Shown one piece after another: positions 1-8,467 of a stretch of 64,000 nt of DNA (positions are counted from its first letter, which is position 1; each line of letters starts with the position of its first letter). A program made the position numbers and the translations under genes. A model generated the notes under the pieces. The model ran no database searches. It saw only the letters and a list, made by a program, of their open reading frames with translations, and had not been told where the DNA came from. This DNA is from DATJLY01 sp035604615. GTDB lineage: Bacteria; Pseudomonadota; Alphaproteobacteria; ATCC43930; CGMCC-115725. The stretch lies in contig DATNID010000016.1 of NCBI GenBank assembly GCA_035604615.1, positions 151,631 through 215,630 of the forward strand, given 5' to 3'.

Positions 1-838
1 GCGTCGGCGTCGCGCCTTCGGCGTCGGGAATCATCGTGACCGTGTCGCCCCGCGCCAGCGCGGCCACCTGCTTGCTCGAGGTCGACGCGCCGTCCCGTAT
101 CCTGGCCGCCTCGTTGGCGACCATCACGCCCTCGCCGGTGATGGGCTCGACACCTGGCCCGCCGGCGGCCTCGCGCTGGGCAGCCGTCTGCTTGGCGCCG
201 GGGCTCATGTTGACGATCTGGCCCGAGGCGTTCTCGTACTCCGCGCCGCGGTCGTTCATCTTCTTGCCCAGCCCCTCGGCGAAGGTGACATCCTCGAGGA
301 ACAGCGCCTTGATGTGCTGCAGCTTCGACTGCGCGTCGTCGTTCGTGATCTTCTTGGCGCGATAGTCGGCCTTGACCGCGCTGGCGGAGCGCAGCCGGCA
401 ATCCTTGAGACGCGCGAAGGCGGCACTCACGCTGTCGATCTGGGAATTCTCCTGGCTGACGTCCTGGTAGACCGAATTGGTCAGCGCGGCCGGGTCGCTG
501 TTGGCCTTCGCCTTGGCCGTGTAGTAGCCGCCGACCCCGCCCGCGACCGCGCCGACGCCGGCGCCGATCGCGGCCGACTGGGCGTTGCCGCCGATGAGAT
601 AGCCGGCCAACGCGCCGCCGGCGGCGCCGATCGCCGCGCCCTGGATCATCGAGGAGAAGAAATAGTCCTGGAAGGACTTCATCGTCTGGCGCTGCGCTCC
701 GCACGCATCGTCCGGCGCGATCGTGTAGCTGCTGCCGAACACGCCGCCGCCGCCGGCGCATCCCGACATCGCCAGCGCCAAACCCGCGACCATCGCCGCT
801 GCAGGAAGCGGCACGCTCCATTTCCGACCATTTGCCAT
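1..838 (-). CDS. Glycine-zipper lipoprotein with SH3-like C-terminal region (partial)
   Basis: The reading frame starts at ATG 838 and stays open to the left edge, so about 279 residues are visible and the C-terminus is missing. The N-terminus is a lipoprotein signal: MANGRKW, a hydrophobic run, then a lipobox-like AMSGC with Cys about residue 27, so the product is probably anchored to the outer membrane. At about residues 65-100 there is a glycine-zipper stretch (GAAIGAAGGALAGYLIGG, then GAGVGAVAGGVGGYY) of the kind that inserts in or packs against membranes. An Asp/Lys/Gln-rich helical region follows. The last visible residues (ALARGDTVTMIPD) look like the start of a bacterial SH3 domain. 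The family is common in alphaproteobacteria and has no fixed function; a role in envelope integrity is inferred. Confidence 0.75.
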   Translation of the reverse strand, partial: MANGRKWSVPLPAAAMVAGLALAMSGCAGGGGVFGSSYTIAPDDACGAQRQTMKSFQDYFFSSMIQGAAIGAAGGALAGYLIGGNAQSAAIGAGVGAVAGGVGGYYTAKAKANSDPAALTNSVYQDVSQENSQIDSVSAAFARLKDCRLRSASAVKADYRAKKITNDDAQSKLQHIKALFLEDVTFAEGLGKKMNDRGAEYENASGQIVNMSPGAKQTAAQREAAGGPGVEPITGEGVMVANEAARIRDGASTSSKQVAALARGDTVTMIPDAEGATPT

Positions 839-1044
839 GATAGGCCTCCCCGCCGATCACTCTATCGGAGGCACGCGCGTCAATTCAACCGCAGCGCTTC
901 GCCCCGGTTCCCCGACCGCTACCCCGTTCGGGTGCCGGGCGCGCCGTCGAAATCCGGGCTGCGCGCCGCGCACCCCTCGAAAGCGTGATCGAAAACCTTG
1001 TTTTCGCCACGATTCGCTCGAATTCGCGTCGCATTCCCCTGGCT

Positions 1045-1157
1045 TAATGGCGCCCAGGTGAGAGGCGGGCCTGCCCTGCCTTCCCATCTCCGCAGCGGTC
1101 TTCCCCCGACCGCTCCTGAAACGGCCTCGGTTGTCCCCCCACCGAGGCCGTTTTTCT
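1045..1157 (+). ncRNA. Candidate small RNA with two C-rich hairpin loops
   Basis: A plus-strand terminator at 1122-1155 has no convincing protein gene upstream of it, since the neighbouring gene points the other way. Just before it lies a second hairpin, with arms 1094-1100 (AGCGGTC) and 1108-1114 (GACCGCT) and loop TTCCCCC. The terminator loop is also C-rich (TTGTCCCCCCA). Paired hairpins with C-rich loops are typical of alphaproteobacterial trans-acting RNAs that pair with Shine-Dalgarno sequences (the CuckooRNA/alpha-r14 type), although the canonical CCUCCUCCC is not present. The 5' end is a guess; no clear promoter was identified. Confidence 0.35.
1122..1155 (+). terminator. Rho-independent terminator
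   Basis: This is a perfect 9-bp GC stem, CGGCCTCGG (1122-1130) with CCGAGGCCG (1142-1150), with an 11-base loop followed by TTTTT. The T-run lies on the plus-strand side only, so it ends a rightward transcript. That transcript is probably the small-RNA candidate upstream, and ending it would insulate the ccm operon that starts at 1205. Confidence 0.8.
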
Positions 1158-1204
1158 TCCGCCGGCAGAAGTGTCATGATCGCCGCCCCCGCGATCCGGC
1201 CTTC

Positions 1205-1873
1205 ATGCTCGAGCCCAGCCCCCCCGCGTCCGCGAAAAATGGCTTCACCGGCAGCGCGCTCGCCTGCCGCCGCGGCGAGCGCTTGGTGTTCGAGGGGCTG
1301 GCGTTCTCCGTCCCGCCCGGCGGCGTGCTGGTGCTCACCGGCGCCAACGGCAGCGGCAAGTCGAGCCTGCTGCGGGTGATGACGGGGCTGACCCCGGCCG
1401 AGGCGGGGCGTCTCGCCTGGGACGGCCTCGCCATTTCGGACGATCCCGCCGCGCACCGCGCGCGGCTCCATTTCATCGGCCATGCCGAAGCGCTGAAGCC
1501 GGTCCTGACCGCCGCCGAGAACCTGGTGTTCTGGGCCGGCATGCGCGGCGGCACCGACGGGGCGGCGGCGCTCGACCGGTTTCGCCTGGGCGCGCTGGCG
1601 GCGACGCCGTGCCGCCTGCTGTCCGCCGGCCAGCGCAGGCGCTTGGCGCTAGCGCGGCTGGTGGCTAGCCATGCTCCGCTGTGGCTCCTCGACGAGCCGC
1701 TCACCGGCCTCGACGATGACTCGGTCGCCGATCTCCACGAGGTCATCGCCGCCCACCGCGACGCGGGCGGCCGGATCGTGCTCTCGACCCACGCGCCGCT
1801 CGCGCTCGACGGCGCGGTGACGCTGGCGCTTGGCGATTTCGCGCCGCGCTGGCCCTTCGCCGTGCCGCCGTGA
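1205..1873 (+). CDS. ccmA: Heme exporter ATP-binding subunit CcmA
   Basis: This is the ATPase of the CcmABCD complex, which releases holo-CcmE during System I cytochrome c maturation on the inner face of the cytoplasmic membrane. It has 222 residues, a normal length. Walker A is GANGSGKSS (residues 46-54), the ABC signature is LSAGQ (139-143), Walker B is LWLLDEP (159-165), and the switch His is in STHAP (about 196). ATG 1205 is chosen because the frame upstream runs through the terminator. It is the first gene of a nine-gene operon; its TGA overlaps the GTG of ccmB by four bases, implying translational coupling. Confidence 0.95.
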   Translation: MLEPSPPASAKNGFTGSALACRRGERLVFEGLAFSVPPGGVLVLTGANGSGKSSLLRVMTGLTPAEAGRLAWDGLAISDDPAAHRARLHFIGHAEALKPVLTAAENLVFWAGMRGGTDGAAALDRFRLGALAATPCRLLSAGQRRRLALARLVASHAPLWLLDEPLTGLDDDSVADLHEVIAAHRDAGGRIVLSTHAPLALDGAVTLALGDFAPRWPFAVPP

Positions 1874-2535
1874 GCCCGTTCCGCCGCCTCGTCGCGCGCG
1901 ATCTGCGCCTGGCTTTGCGCCAGGGCGGCGACGCGGCGACGGTCATCGCCTTCTTCGTCCTGACCGTCATCCTGTTTCCGTTTGGCGTCGGGCCCGAGCC
2001 CCTGCTGCTGCAGCGGATCGCCGCCGGCATCGTGTGGGTGACGGCGCTCCTGGCCGCGCTCCTGTCGCTCGACCGCCTCTTTCTCGCCGACTACGAGGAC
2101 GGCAGCCTCGAGGCGCTGGCGCTGATGGGCTTGCCGCTCGAGGCGCAGGTTGCGGCGAAATGTCTCGCCCATTGGCTGGTCACGGGCCTGCCGCTCACGG
2201 TGATGGCGCCGGTCCTGGCGCTACTGCTCCATCTCCGCGCGGAATCCTATCCGGCGCTGGTGCTCGGCATGGCACTCGGCACGCCCAGCCTCAGCCTCAT
2301 CGGCGCGGTGGGCGCGGCGCTGACGTTGGGCGCGCGGCGCGGCGGCGTGCTGTTGTCGCTCCTGGTGCTGCCGCTCTACATCCCGGTGCTGATCTTCGGC
2401 GTCGCCGCTTGCGAGGCGGCTGGCGCGGGCTTTGCGGCGCGCCCGCACCTGCTGCTGCTCGCGGCGCTCCTGGTGCTGGCGCTGGCGCTGGCGCCGTTCG
2501 CCGCCGCGGCGGGATTGCGCCAGGCGCTCGAATAA
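1870..2535 (+). CDS. ccmB: Heme exporter permease CcmB
   Basis: This is the membrane subunit paired with CcmA (221 residues). It is almost entirely hydrophobic with about six membrane spans, and the family motif region SLDRLFLADYEDGSLEALAL lies after span 2. It starts at a GTG that overlaps the ccmA stop codon (GTGA). With CcmA, CcmC and CcmD it forms the complex that detaches heme-loaded CcmE. A 27-base gap separates it from ccmC, the longest internal gap of the operon. Confidence 0.95.
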   Translation: MSPFRRLVARDLRLALRQGGDAATVIAFFVLTVILFPFGVGPEPLLLQRIAAGIVWVTALLAALLSLDRLFLADYEDGSLEALALMGLPLEAQVAAKCLAHWLVTGLPLTVMAPVLALLLHLRAESYPALVLGMALGTPSLSLIGAVGAALTLGARRGGVLLSLLVLPLYIPVLIFGVAACEAAGAGFAARPHLLLLAALLVLALALAPFAAAAGLRQALE

Positions 2536-2562
2536 CCCGGCGATATGCGCTAGAAAGATCGC

Positions 2563-3339
2563 GTGATTCATCGCTTCGCCAATCCCGCCCGCTTCATGCG
2601 GCTGTCGGCCGCGCTGTTGCCGTGGTGCGCGGTGCTCGGCGCGCTCCTGATCGCGGCTGGCCTCGTGTTCGGGCTGGTCCTTGCGCCAGCCGACTACCAG
2701 CAGGGCGACGCGGTGCGCATCATGTATGTGCATGTGCCGGCGGCGTGGATGGCGAGCTTCGTCTATGCCGTGATGGCGGCGGCGAGCGCGGTGGGCCTCA
2801 TCTGGCGCCATCCCCTGGCCGACATCGCGGCGCGCGCGGCGGCGCCCTTGGGCGCGGGTTTCACCGCCATTTGCCTCATCACCGGCTCGCTCTGGGGCGA
2901 GCCGATGTGGGGCACGTGGTGGGTGTGGGACGCGCGGCTCACCTCGGTGCTGGTGCTGTTCTTCCTCTATCTCGGCTATATCGCACTGGTGAACGCGTTC
3001 GACGAGCCGACCCGTGGCGCGCGCGCAGGCGCGATCCTCGCCCTCGTCGGTATCGTCAACCTGCCGATCATCAAGTTCTCGGTCGATTGGTGGAACACGC
3101 TGCATCAGCCGGCGAGCGTGTTCCGGCTCGGCGGCCCCACCATCGCCGCGTCGATGCTGTGGCCGCTCCTCGCCATGGCGCTGGGCTTCACGGTGTTCTT
3201 CGTCACGCTGCTCATGGTGCGGATGCGCACCGCGCTGATCGCCGCCAAGGTGCGCGCGCTGCGCCAGGTGGCGAGCGAAGCGGAGGCGCGCCCGGCGCCG
3301 CGCACGCCGCGTGGCAGCCTGGGCTCGGTGCGGCAATGA
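2563..3339 (+). CDS. ccmC: Heme-handling protein CcmC
   Basis: CcmC presents heme at the periplasmic face of the membrane and attaches it to CcmE. It has 258 residues and six predicted spans. The tryptophan-rich WWD-type signature GTWWVWDARLTS is at about residues 117-128. The two flanking external histidines expected as heme ligands are visible at about 57 (MYVHVP) and 181 (NTLHQP). The start is GTG 2563, which begins the usual MIHRFANPARFM sequence. Its TGA overlaps the ATG of ccmD. Confidence 0.95.
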   Translation: MIHRFANPARFMRLSAALLPWCAVLGALLIAAGLVFGLVLAPADYQQGDAVRIMYVHVPAAWMASFVYAVMAAASAVGLIWRHPLADIAARAAAPLGAGFTAICLITGSLWGEPMWGTWWVWDARLTSVLVLFFLYLGYIALVNAFDEPTRGARAGAILALVGIVNLPIIKFSVDWWNTLHQPASVFRLGGPTIAASMLWPLLAMALGFTVFFVTLLMVRMRTALIAAKVRALRQVASEAEARPAPRTPRGSLGSVRQ

Positions 3340-3506
3340 CGGCGCTCGCCGATTTCCTCGCCATGGGCGGCTATGCGCGTTTCGTGTGGCCTGCTTATGG
3401 CGCGGCCGCGCTGGTGCTTAGCTGGATGCTGGTCGACAGCGTCGTGGCCTATCGCCGCCGCCAGCGCGAGCTTGAGTTGCTCGAGCGCCAGCGGGCGCCG
3501 CGATGA
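3336..3506 (+). CDS. ccmD: Heme exporter small subunit CcmD
   Basis: This is a 56-residue protein with a short N-terminal segment (ALADFLAMGGYARFVWPAYG), one membrane span and a basic, charged tail (YRRRQRELELLERQR). That is the standard CcmD architecture. CcmD stabilises CcmABC with CcmE. Both ends overlap their neighbours: ATG 3336 lies in the ccmC stop, and its TGA overlaps the ccmE ATG. Confidence 0.92.
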   Translation: MTALADFLAMGGYARFVWPAYGAAALVLSWMLVDSVVAYRRRQRELELLERQRAPR

Positions 3507-3973
3507 CACGCAAGCGGCGCCGGCTCTATGTCGTGCTCGGCGGGCTTGGCGCGCTCGGCGTGGTGAGCGCCTTGGTGCTGACCGCCTTCAACGACGATCT
3601 CGTCTTCTTCTACAGCCCGACCGAGCTGCGCGCCAAGAACGTGCCGGACGGGCGGCTGGTGCGGATCGGGGGCCTGGTCGAGACCGGCAGCGTCGCGCAC
3701 CAAGCGGACGGCCGCACGATCGCGTTCCGGGTCACCGACGGCAAGGAAGACGTCGAGGTCGCCTATGTCGGCGTGCTGCCCGATCTCTTTCGCGAGGGGC
3801 AGGGCGTGGTGATCGAGGGCGCGCTCGCCCGCAACGGCACCTTCCGCGCCGCCGAGGTCCTGGCCAAGCACGACGAGAACTACATGCCGCGCGAGGTGGT
3901 CGAGGCGCTCAAGAAATCCGGCCATTGGCAGGAAGGCGGCAGCCAGGAAGCGATTGCGGGGCGGCGCCCATGA
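3503..3973 (+). CDS. ccmE: Periplasmic heme chaperone CcmE
   Basis: CcmE carries heme covalently from CcmC to the CcmF/CcmH ligase. The 156 residues comprise a basic N-terminus, one membrane anchor (about 8-28) and an OB-fold periplasmic domain. The heme-binding signature is intact: His123 and Tyr127 in KHDENYMP. It is of the common His type, not the Cys variant. It begins at ATG 3503 inside the ccmD stop, and its TGA overlaps the ccmF start. Confidence 0.96.
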   Translation: MTRKRRRLYVVLGGLGALGVVSALVLTAFNDDLVFFYSPTELRAKNVPDGRLVRIGGLVETGSVAHQADGRTIAFRVTDGKEDVEVAYVGVLPDLFREGQGVVIEGALARNGTFRAAEVLAKHDENYMPREVVEALKKSGHWQEGGSQEAIAGRRP

Positions 3974-5952
3974 TGGTCGAGCTCGGCCATTTCGCGCTGG
4001 TGCTGGCGCTGCTGCTGTCGGTCGCGCAGGCGAGCCTGCCGCTCTATGGTGCGGCGCGCCGCCATCTGGGATTGATGGAAGTGGGACGCGGCGCCGCGCT
4101 GGCGAGCTTCGTCCTGGTCGCGCTCGCCTTCGCGGTGCTGATCAACGCCTATGTCACATCCGACTTCTCGGTCGCGAACGTGGTCGAGAACAGCCACACC
4201 GACAAGCCGCTGCTCTACAAGATCACCGGCGTGTGGGGGAACCACGAGGGCTCGATGGTCTTGTGGGTGTTCATCCTGACGCTGTTCGGCGCGGCGGTGG
4301 CGTGGTTCGGCGACAACCTGCCGCCCGAGCTGCGCGCGCGGGTCCTGGCCGTCCAGGGCATGATCGGCACCGGGTTCCTGCTTTTCATCCTGTTCACCTC
4401 GAACCCGTTCCTGCGCGTGCTGCCGGCGCCCGCCAATGGCCAGGGGCTCAACCCGGTGCTGCAAGACCCGGGCTTGGCGTTCCATCCGCCGTTTCTGTAC
4501 CTGGGCTATGTCGGCTTCTCGGTCGCGTTCTCGTTCGCGGTCGCGGCGCTGATCGAGGGACGCGTTGATGCCGCCTGGGCGCGCTGGGTCAGGCCCTGGA
4601 CCTTGGCCGCGTGGTGCGCGCTCACCATCGGCATCGCGATGGGAAGCTGGTGGGCCTACTACACGTTGGGCTGGGGCGGCTGGTGGTTCTGGGACCCGGT
4701 CGAGAACGCCTCGCTCATGCCGTGGCTCGCCGGCACCGCACTGCTCCACACCGCGATCGTGGTCGAGAAGCGCGACACGCTCAAGAGCTGGACCATCCTG
4801 CTCGCCATCGTCACCTTTTCGCTGTCGCTGGTGGGGACGTTCCTGGTGCGCTCGGGCGTGCTGACCTCGGTCCACGCCTTCGCGGTCGATCCGACGCGCG
4901 GCACCTTCATCCTGCTGCTGCTGCTGGTCGCGATCGGCGGCCCGCTGACGCTCTATGCCGTGCGCGCGCCGGCGCTGAAGGGCGGCGGGCTGTTCGCGCC
5001 CCTGTCGCGCGAGGGCGCGCTGGTGCTCAACAACCTGCTGCTCGCCTGCGCGGTGGCGACGGTGTTTCTCGGCACGCTCTATCCGCTCTTCCTCGACGCG
5101 GTGGGAGGGCCGAAGGTCTCGGTCGGCTACCCGTTCTTCAACCGCACCTTCGTCCCGCTGATGGTGCCGCTGCTGCTGGCGGTGGCGGTGGGGCCGCTCA
5201 TGGCGTGGAAGCGCGGCGACCTGCTCGGCGCCTTGCAGCGCATGTGGGCGGCCTTCGCGGTGGTGCTGGTCGTGGTCGTGGGCGGGCTCTATGCGACCAA
5301 GGGCGGGCCGGTGCTGGCGGTGCTGGGCTTCGGCCTTGCCGCATGGGTGGCGATGGGCGCGCTCACCGAATGGGCCGAGCGCGTGCGCCTGTTCCGCGCG
5401 CCGCCAGGCGAGACCTTGCGCCGCGTGGTCAACCTGCCGCGCTCGGCCTATGGCATGACGATCGCGCATCTGGGCGTCGCCGTCGCGGTCGCGGGCTTCG
5501 CCGCCTCGGCCTTCGAGACGGAGAGCATCCAGACCATGCGCGCCGGCGACACCATCCCGATCGCCGGCTTCAGCCTCGAATTCACCGGCGTCGAGCCGGT
5601 GCAAGGCGCGAACTTCAACGCCGACCGCGGCAGCTTCCTGCTGCGCCGCGACGGCGCCCTCGTCGCGGAGCTCCATCCCGAGCGCCGCTTCTTCCCGCTG
5701 CACCAGCAGACCACCGCCAAGACCGCGATCCACACGAATTTCCTTGCGGACTTCTACCTCGCGCTCGGCGATCCCGACGGCAAGGGCGGCTGGGCGGTGC
5801 GCGCCTATTGGAAGCCGCTGGTGCCGTGGATTTGGATCGGCGCGGTGATGATGGCGCTGGGCGGCCTCATGAGTCTCAGCGACCGGCGCTGGCGCGTCGG
5901 CGCCGCGGCGCGGGCGCGGCGCGCGCCCCCCGTGGCGGCGCCTGCCGAGTGA
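3970..5952 (+). CDS. ccmF: Heme lyase subunit CcmF
   Basis: CcmF is the core of the cytochrome c heme ligase, joining heme from CcmE to reduced apocytochrome. The 660 residues have many membrane spans. The WWD heme-handling motif GWGGWWFWDPVENASLMPWL lies at about 234-253, with conserved histidines before it (VWGNHEGSM about 89-97, AFHPPF about 170-175). The start could be ATG 3970 or the adjacent ATG 3973; 3970 overlaps the ccmE stop like the other junctions. The ccmG gene begins eight bases downstream. Confidence 0.96.
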   Translation: MMVELGHFALVLALLLSVAQASLPLYGAARRHLGLMEVGRGAALASFVLVALAFAVLINAYVTSDFSVANVVENSHTDKPLLYKITGVWGNHEGSMVLWVFILTLFGAAVAWFGDNLPPELRARVLAVQGMIGTGFLLFILFTSNPFLRVLPAPANGQGLNPVLQDPGLAFHPPFLYLGYVGFSVAFSFAVAALIEGRVDAAWARWVRPWTLAAWCALTIGIAMGSWWAYYTLGWGGWWFWDPVENASLMPWLAGTALLHTAIVVEKRDTLKSWTILLAIVTFSLSLVGTFLVRSGVLTSVHAFAVDPTRGTFILLLLLVAIGGPLTLYAVRAPALKGGGLFAPLSREGALVLNNLLLACAVATVFLGTLYPLFLDAVGGPKVSVGYPFFNRTFVPLMVPLLLAVAVGPLMAWKRGDLLGALQRMWAAFAVVLVVVVGGLYATKGGPVLAVLGFGLAAWVAMGALTEWAERVRLFRAPPGETLRRVVNLPRSAYGMTIAHLGVAVAVAGFAASAFETESIQTMRAGDTIPIAGFSLEFTGVEPVQGANFNADRGSFLLRRDGALVAELHPERRFFPLHQQTTAKTAIHTNFLADFYLALGDPDGKGGWAVRAYWKPLVPWIWIGAVMMALGGLMSLSDRRWRVGAAARARRAPPVAAPAE

Positions 5953-5960
5953 GACAGCCC

Positions 5961-6497
5961 ATGCGGCGCGCGTTGTTCTTGTTGCCGGTCGCGCTCTTCC
6001 TCGTGCTTGCGGCGTATTTCGGGCTGGCGCTGACCTCGGGCCGCGATCCGCACGAGCTGCCGTCGGCGATGATCGACAAGCCGGCGCCTGCGTTCACGCT
6101 CGCCGGACTCGACGGGACGCCCGGCCTCGCGCGCGCATCGCTCGGCGGTCAGGTCGCGATCGTCAATTTCTTCGCCTCGTGGTGCATCCCGTGCCGGATC
6201 GAGCATCCGCTGCTGATGCGGCTCTCGGAGACCTTGTCGGTGCCGGTCTACGGCATCGCCTACAAGGACCGGCCCGAGGACGCGCAGCAGTTCCTGGCCC
6301 AGCTCGGCGATCCCTATGGCCGCGTCGGTCTCGACGAGAGCGGCCGGGTCGGCATCGATTTCGGCGTCTATGGCGTGCCCGAGACCTATGTCATCGACAA
6401 GGCGGGCCGCATCCGCCTGCGCCATGTCGGCCCGCTCACCGCCGAGGCGGTGAGCAACGAGCTGGCGCCGCTGGTGAAGATGCTGGGCCGGTCGTGA
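5961..6497 (+). CDS. ccmG: Membrane-anchored thiol:disulfide reductase CcmG/DsbE
   Basis: This 178-residue thioredoxin-like protein has an N-terminal membrane anchor (about 4-24). The active site is WCIPC (Cys75, Cys78), inside the usual NFFASWC context, and the cis-proline region GVPETYVID is present. It keeps apocytochrome CXXCH cysteines, or CcmH, reduced on the periplasmic side. Its TGA overlaps the GTG of ccmH. The length and operon position fit CcmG better than a general thioredoxin. Confidence 0.95.
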   Translation: MRRALFLLPVALFLVLAAYFGLALTSGRDPHELPSAMIDKPAPAFTLAGLDGTPGLARASLGGQVAIVNFFASWCIPCRIEHPLLMRLSETLSVPVYGIAYKDRPEDAQQFLAQLGDPYGRVGLDESGRVGIDFGVYGVPETYVIDKAGRIRLRHVGPLTAEAVSNELAPLVKMLGRS

Positions 6498-6961
6498 GGC
6501 GGCGCGCATTCCTCCTCGCGGCGCTCGCGGCGCCCTTGACCGCGCGCGCGGTCGAGCCCGCCGAGATGCTGAGCGATCCCAAGCTCGAGGCGCGCGCGCG
6601 GGCGATCGGCAGGGAGCTGCGCTGCCTCGTGTGCCAGAACGAATCGATCGACGATTCGGGCGCCGGCTTGGCGCACGATCTGCGCGTGCTGCTGCGTGAG
6701 CGCATCGCCGCGGGCGACAGCGACGCGCAGGCGACCCAATACATCGTCAACCGCTACGGCCAGTTCGTGCTGCTGAAGCCGCCCGTGGAGCCCGCGACCT
6801 GGGCCTTGTGGTTCGGCCCGCCCGCGCTTCTGGCGCTGGCCGCGCTCGGCACGGTGCTGTTCCTGCGCCGCCGCCGGCCCGAAGCCATGGGCGCGCCCGC
6901 GCCGCTCGACGAGGCCGAGCGCCAACGCATCGCCCAGCTCCTGGGCGAGGGCGACGCCTAG
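6494..6961 (+). CDS. ccmH: Cytochrome c maturation thiol protein CcmH (CcmL-type)
   Basis: This 155-residue protein has a signal sequence (MRRRAFLLAALAAP), the redox motif LRCLVCQN with Cys44 and Cys47, and a C-terminal membrane span followed by RRRRPE. It is the single-domain type, with the TPR part encoded separately as ccmI next door, unlike the fused E. coli protein. It handles apocytochrome thiols together with CcmG and CcmF. The GTG start overlaps the ccmG stop. Confidence 0.94.
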   Translation: MRRRAFLLAALAAPLTARAVEPAEMLSDPKLEARARAIGRELRCLVCQNESIDDSGAGLAHDLRVLLRERIAAGDSDAQATQYIVNRYGQFVLLKPPVEPATWALWFGPPALLALAALGTVLFLRRRRPEAMGAPAPLDEAERQRIAQLLGEGDA

Positions 6962-8347
6962 ATGATGCTGCCGCTGGCGCTGGCGTTGGTCACGGCGATG
7001 GCGCTCATCGTCGTGATCGGGCCGTTGATGCGATCGGTGCGTCGGCCGCCTGACCGGCTCGAGTTCGACCGCGCGGTCTATCGCGACCAGGTCGAGGAGC
7101 TGGAGCGCGACCGCGCGCGCGGCCTCATCGGCGACGCCGAGGCCGAGACCGCGCGGCTCGAGATCGAACGCCGCATGTTGGCTGCCGACCGCGCCGATGT
7201 GGGCGGCCCGCACGAGGCGCGCCCGGTGCCGCTGGCGGCGGCGGCGCTGGCGCTGGCGCTCGCCGGCGGCGCGGGCGCGCTCTATCTCGCGCTCGGCTCG
7301 CCCGGCGTGCCCGATCAGCCGCACGATGCGCGCGTCGCAGCATCGCCCCAAGGCGAGAGTAGCGACGCGCTCGAGAAGAGCGCCGCCGATCTCGAGCGCC
7401 GCCTCGCCGCCAAGCCCGGCGACGTCGCCGCCTGGACCGAGCTCGCCCGCACCGAGGCCGAGCTCGGCAACTGGACCAAGAGCGCGGACGCCTACCGCCG
7501 TGCAGTTGCGCTCGCGCCCGACCGTCCCGACATCGGCGCCGCCTATGGCGAGGTCCTGGTGCTCGCGGCCGACGGCATCGTCACGCCGGCCGCAGCGGAC
7601 GCGTTCCGCGCCGTCCTCGCGCGCGACGCGACCAGCGGCATGGCGCGCTATTACCTGGCGCTGGCCGACGCGCAGGCTGGCAAGACCGACGCGGCGATCG
7701 CGGCGTGGCAGGCGCTGGCAGCCGAGGCGCCCGATAACGCGCCGGTCCGCGCCGAATTGAAGCGCCGCATCGACGAGACCGCGCAGGCGGCCGGTATCAA
7801 GCCGCCGCCGCTGGCGCCGCCCGCCGCTTCCGCGTCCGCGCCTTCAAGCGCGCCCGGGCCCAATGCGGCGCAGATGGGAGACGCTGCCAAGATGGCGCCC
7901 GAGGATCGCCAGGCAATGATCCGTTCGATGGTGGAGCGGCTTGCGGCGCGGCTCCAGACCGCGCCCGACGATCTCGACGGCTGGACCCGGCTGGCGCGCG
8001 CCTATGCCGTGCTCGGCGAGCGCGACAAGGCGGCCGAGGCCTACGACCGCGCCGCCGCGCTCGATCCCAAGAATCCGGAGCTGCCGCTGGGCGAGATCGA
8101 CGCGCTCATGTCCGACCAGGCGCTCGACCATCCGATGCCGGACAAGGTGGTCATGCTCCTGCACCAGGTCGAGACGCTGTCGCCCGCCGAACCCGAGGCG
8201 CTGTGGTATCTGGGCCTCGCCGCGGCGCAGGCCAAGAAGCCCGACGAGGCGGCAAGTTATTGGCAGCGCCTCCTCGCCGCACTCCCCGCCGACGCGCCCG
8301 AGCGCAAGACGGTGAGCGACGCGCTGGCGACTTTGAAAGGGAAGTAG
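6962..8347 (+). CDS. ccmI: Apocytochrome c chaperone CcmI (CycH)
   Basis: This 461-residue protein has two N-terminal membrane spans (about 3-22 and 82-102) flanking a cytoplasmic helical loop rich in Arg and Glu. A periplasmic region with several TPR-like helix pairs follows (for example WTELARTEAELGNWTKSADA and WTRLARAYAVLGERDKAAEA), which bind the C-terminal helix of apocytochrome c. A Pro/Ala/Ser-rich linker separates two TPR blocks. It starts immediately after the ccmH stop and is the last gene of the operon. Confidence 0.93.
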   Translation: MMLPLALALVTAMALIVVIGPLMRSVRRPPDRLEFDRAVYRDQVEELERDRARGLIGDAEAETARLEIERRMLAADRADVGGPHEARPVPLAAAALALALAGGAGALYLALGSPGVPDQPHDARVAASPQGESSDALEKSAADLERRLAAKPGDVAAWTELARTEAELGNWTKSADAYRRAVALAPDRPDIGAAYGEVLVLAADGIVTPAAADAFRAVLARDATSGMARYYLALADAQAGKTDAAIAAWQALAAEAPDNAPVRAELKRRIDETAQAAGIKPPPLAPPAASASAPSSAPGPNAAQMGDAAKMAPEDRQAMIRSMVERLAARLQTAPDDLDGWTRLARAYAVLGERDKAAEAYDRAAALDPKNPELPLGEIDALMSDQALDHPMPDKVVMLLHQVETLSPAEPEALWYLGLAAAQAKKPDEAASYWQRLLAALPADAPERKTVSDALATLKGK

Positions 8348-8360
8348 CGGCATCCTGCGC

Positions 8361-8449
8361 CCATTCGACTACGCCCTTCGGGCTCCGCTCAGGGTGAGGA
8401 AGATTGTAAAACGCCCCTCATCCTGAGCGGAGCGAAGCGTAGTCGAAGG
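8361..8449. repeat. Long imperfect inverted repeat, likely bidirectional terminator or REP-like element
   Basis: The left arm is 8361-8399 and the right arm 8416-8449, matching as inverted copies of a CTTCGACTACGC...CTCAGG.TGAGG sequence apart from a three-base insertion and a few mismatches. It sits between the convergent ends of ccmI and the CoA-transferase operon. The sequence type is a widespread intergenic repeat in G+C-rich alphaproteobacteria (from memory). No second copy was noticed in this window. Confidence 0.75.
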
Positions 8450-8467
8450 ACGCAAGACAGCCTGCCT

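Noticed and set aside
3880..5733. Long minus-strand open frame opposite ccmF
   Set aside because: It is the G+C-rich shadow of a confidently identified gene: composition is almost all Arg, Gln, His, Glu and Ala, with no domain. Similar shadows lie opposite ccmC, the MFS gene at 15498, metH and hyuA.
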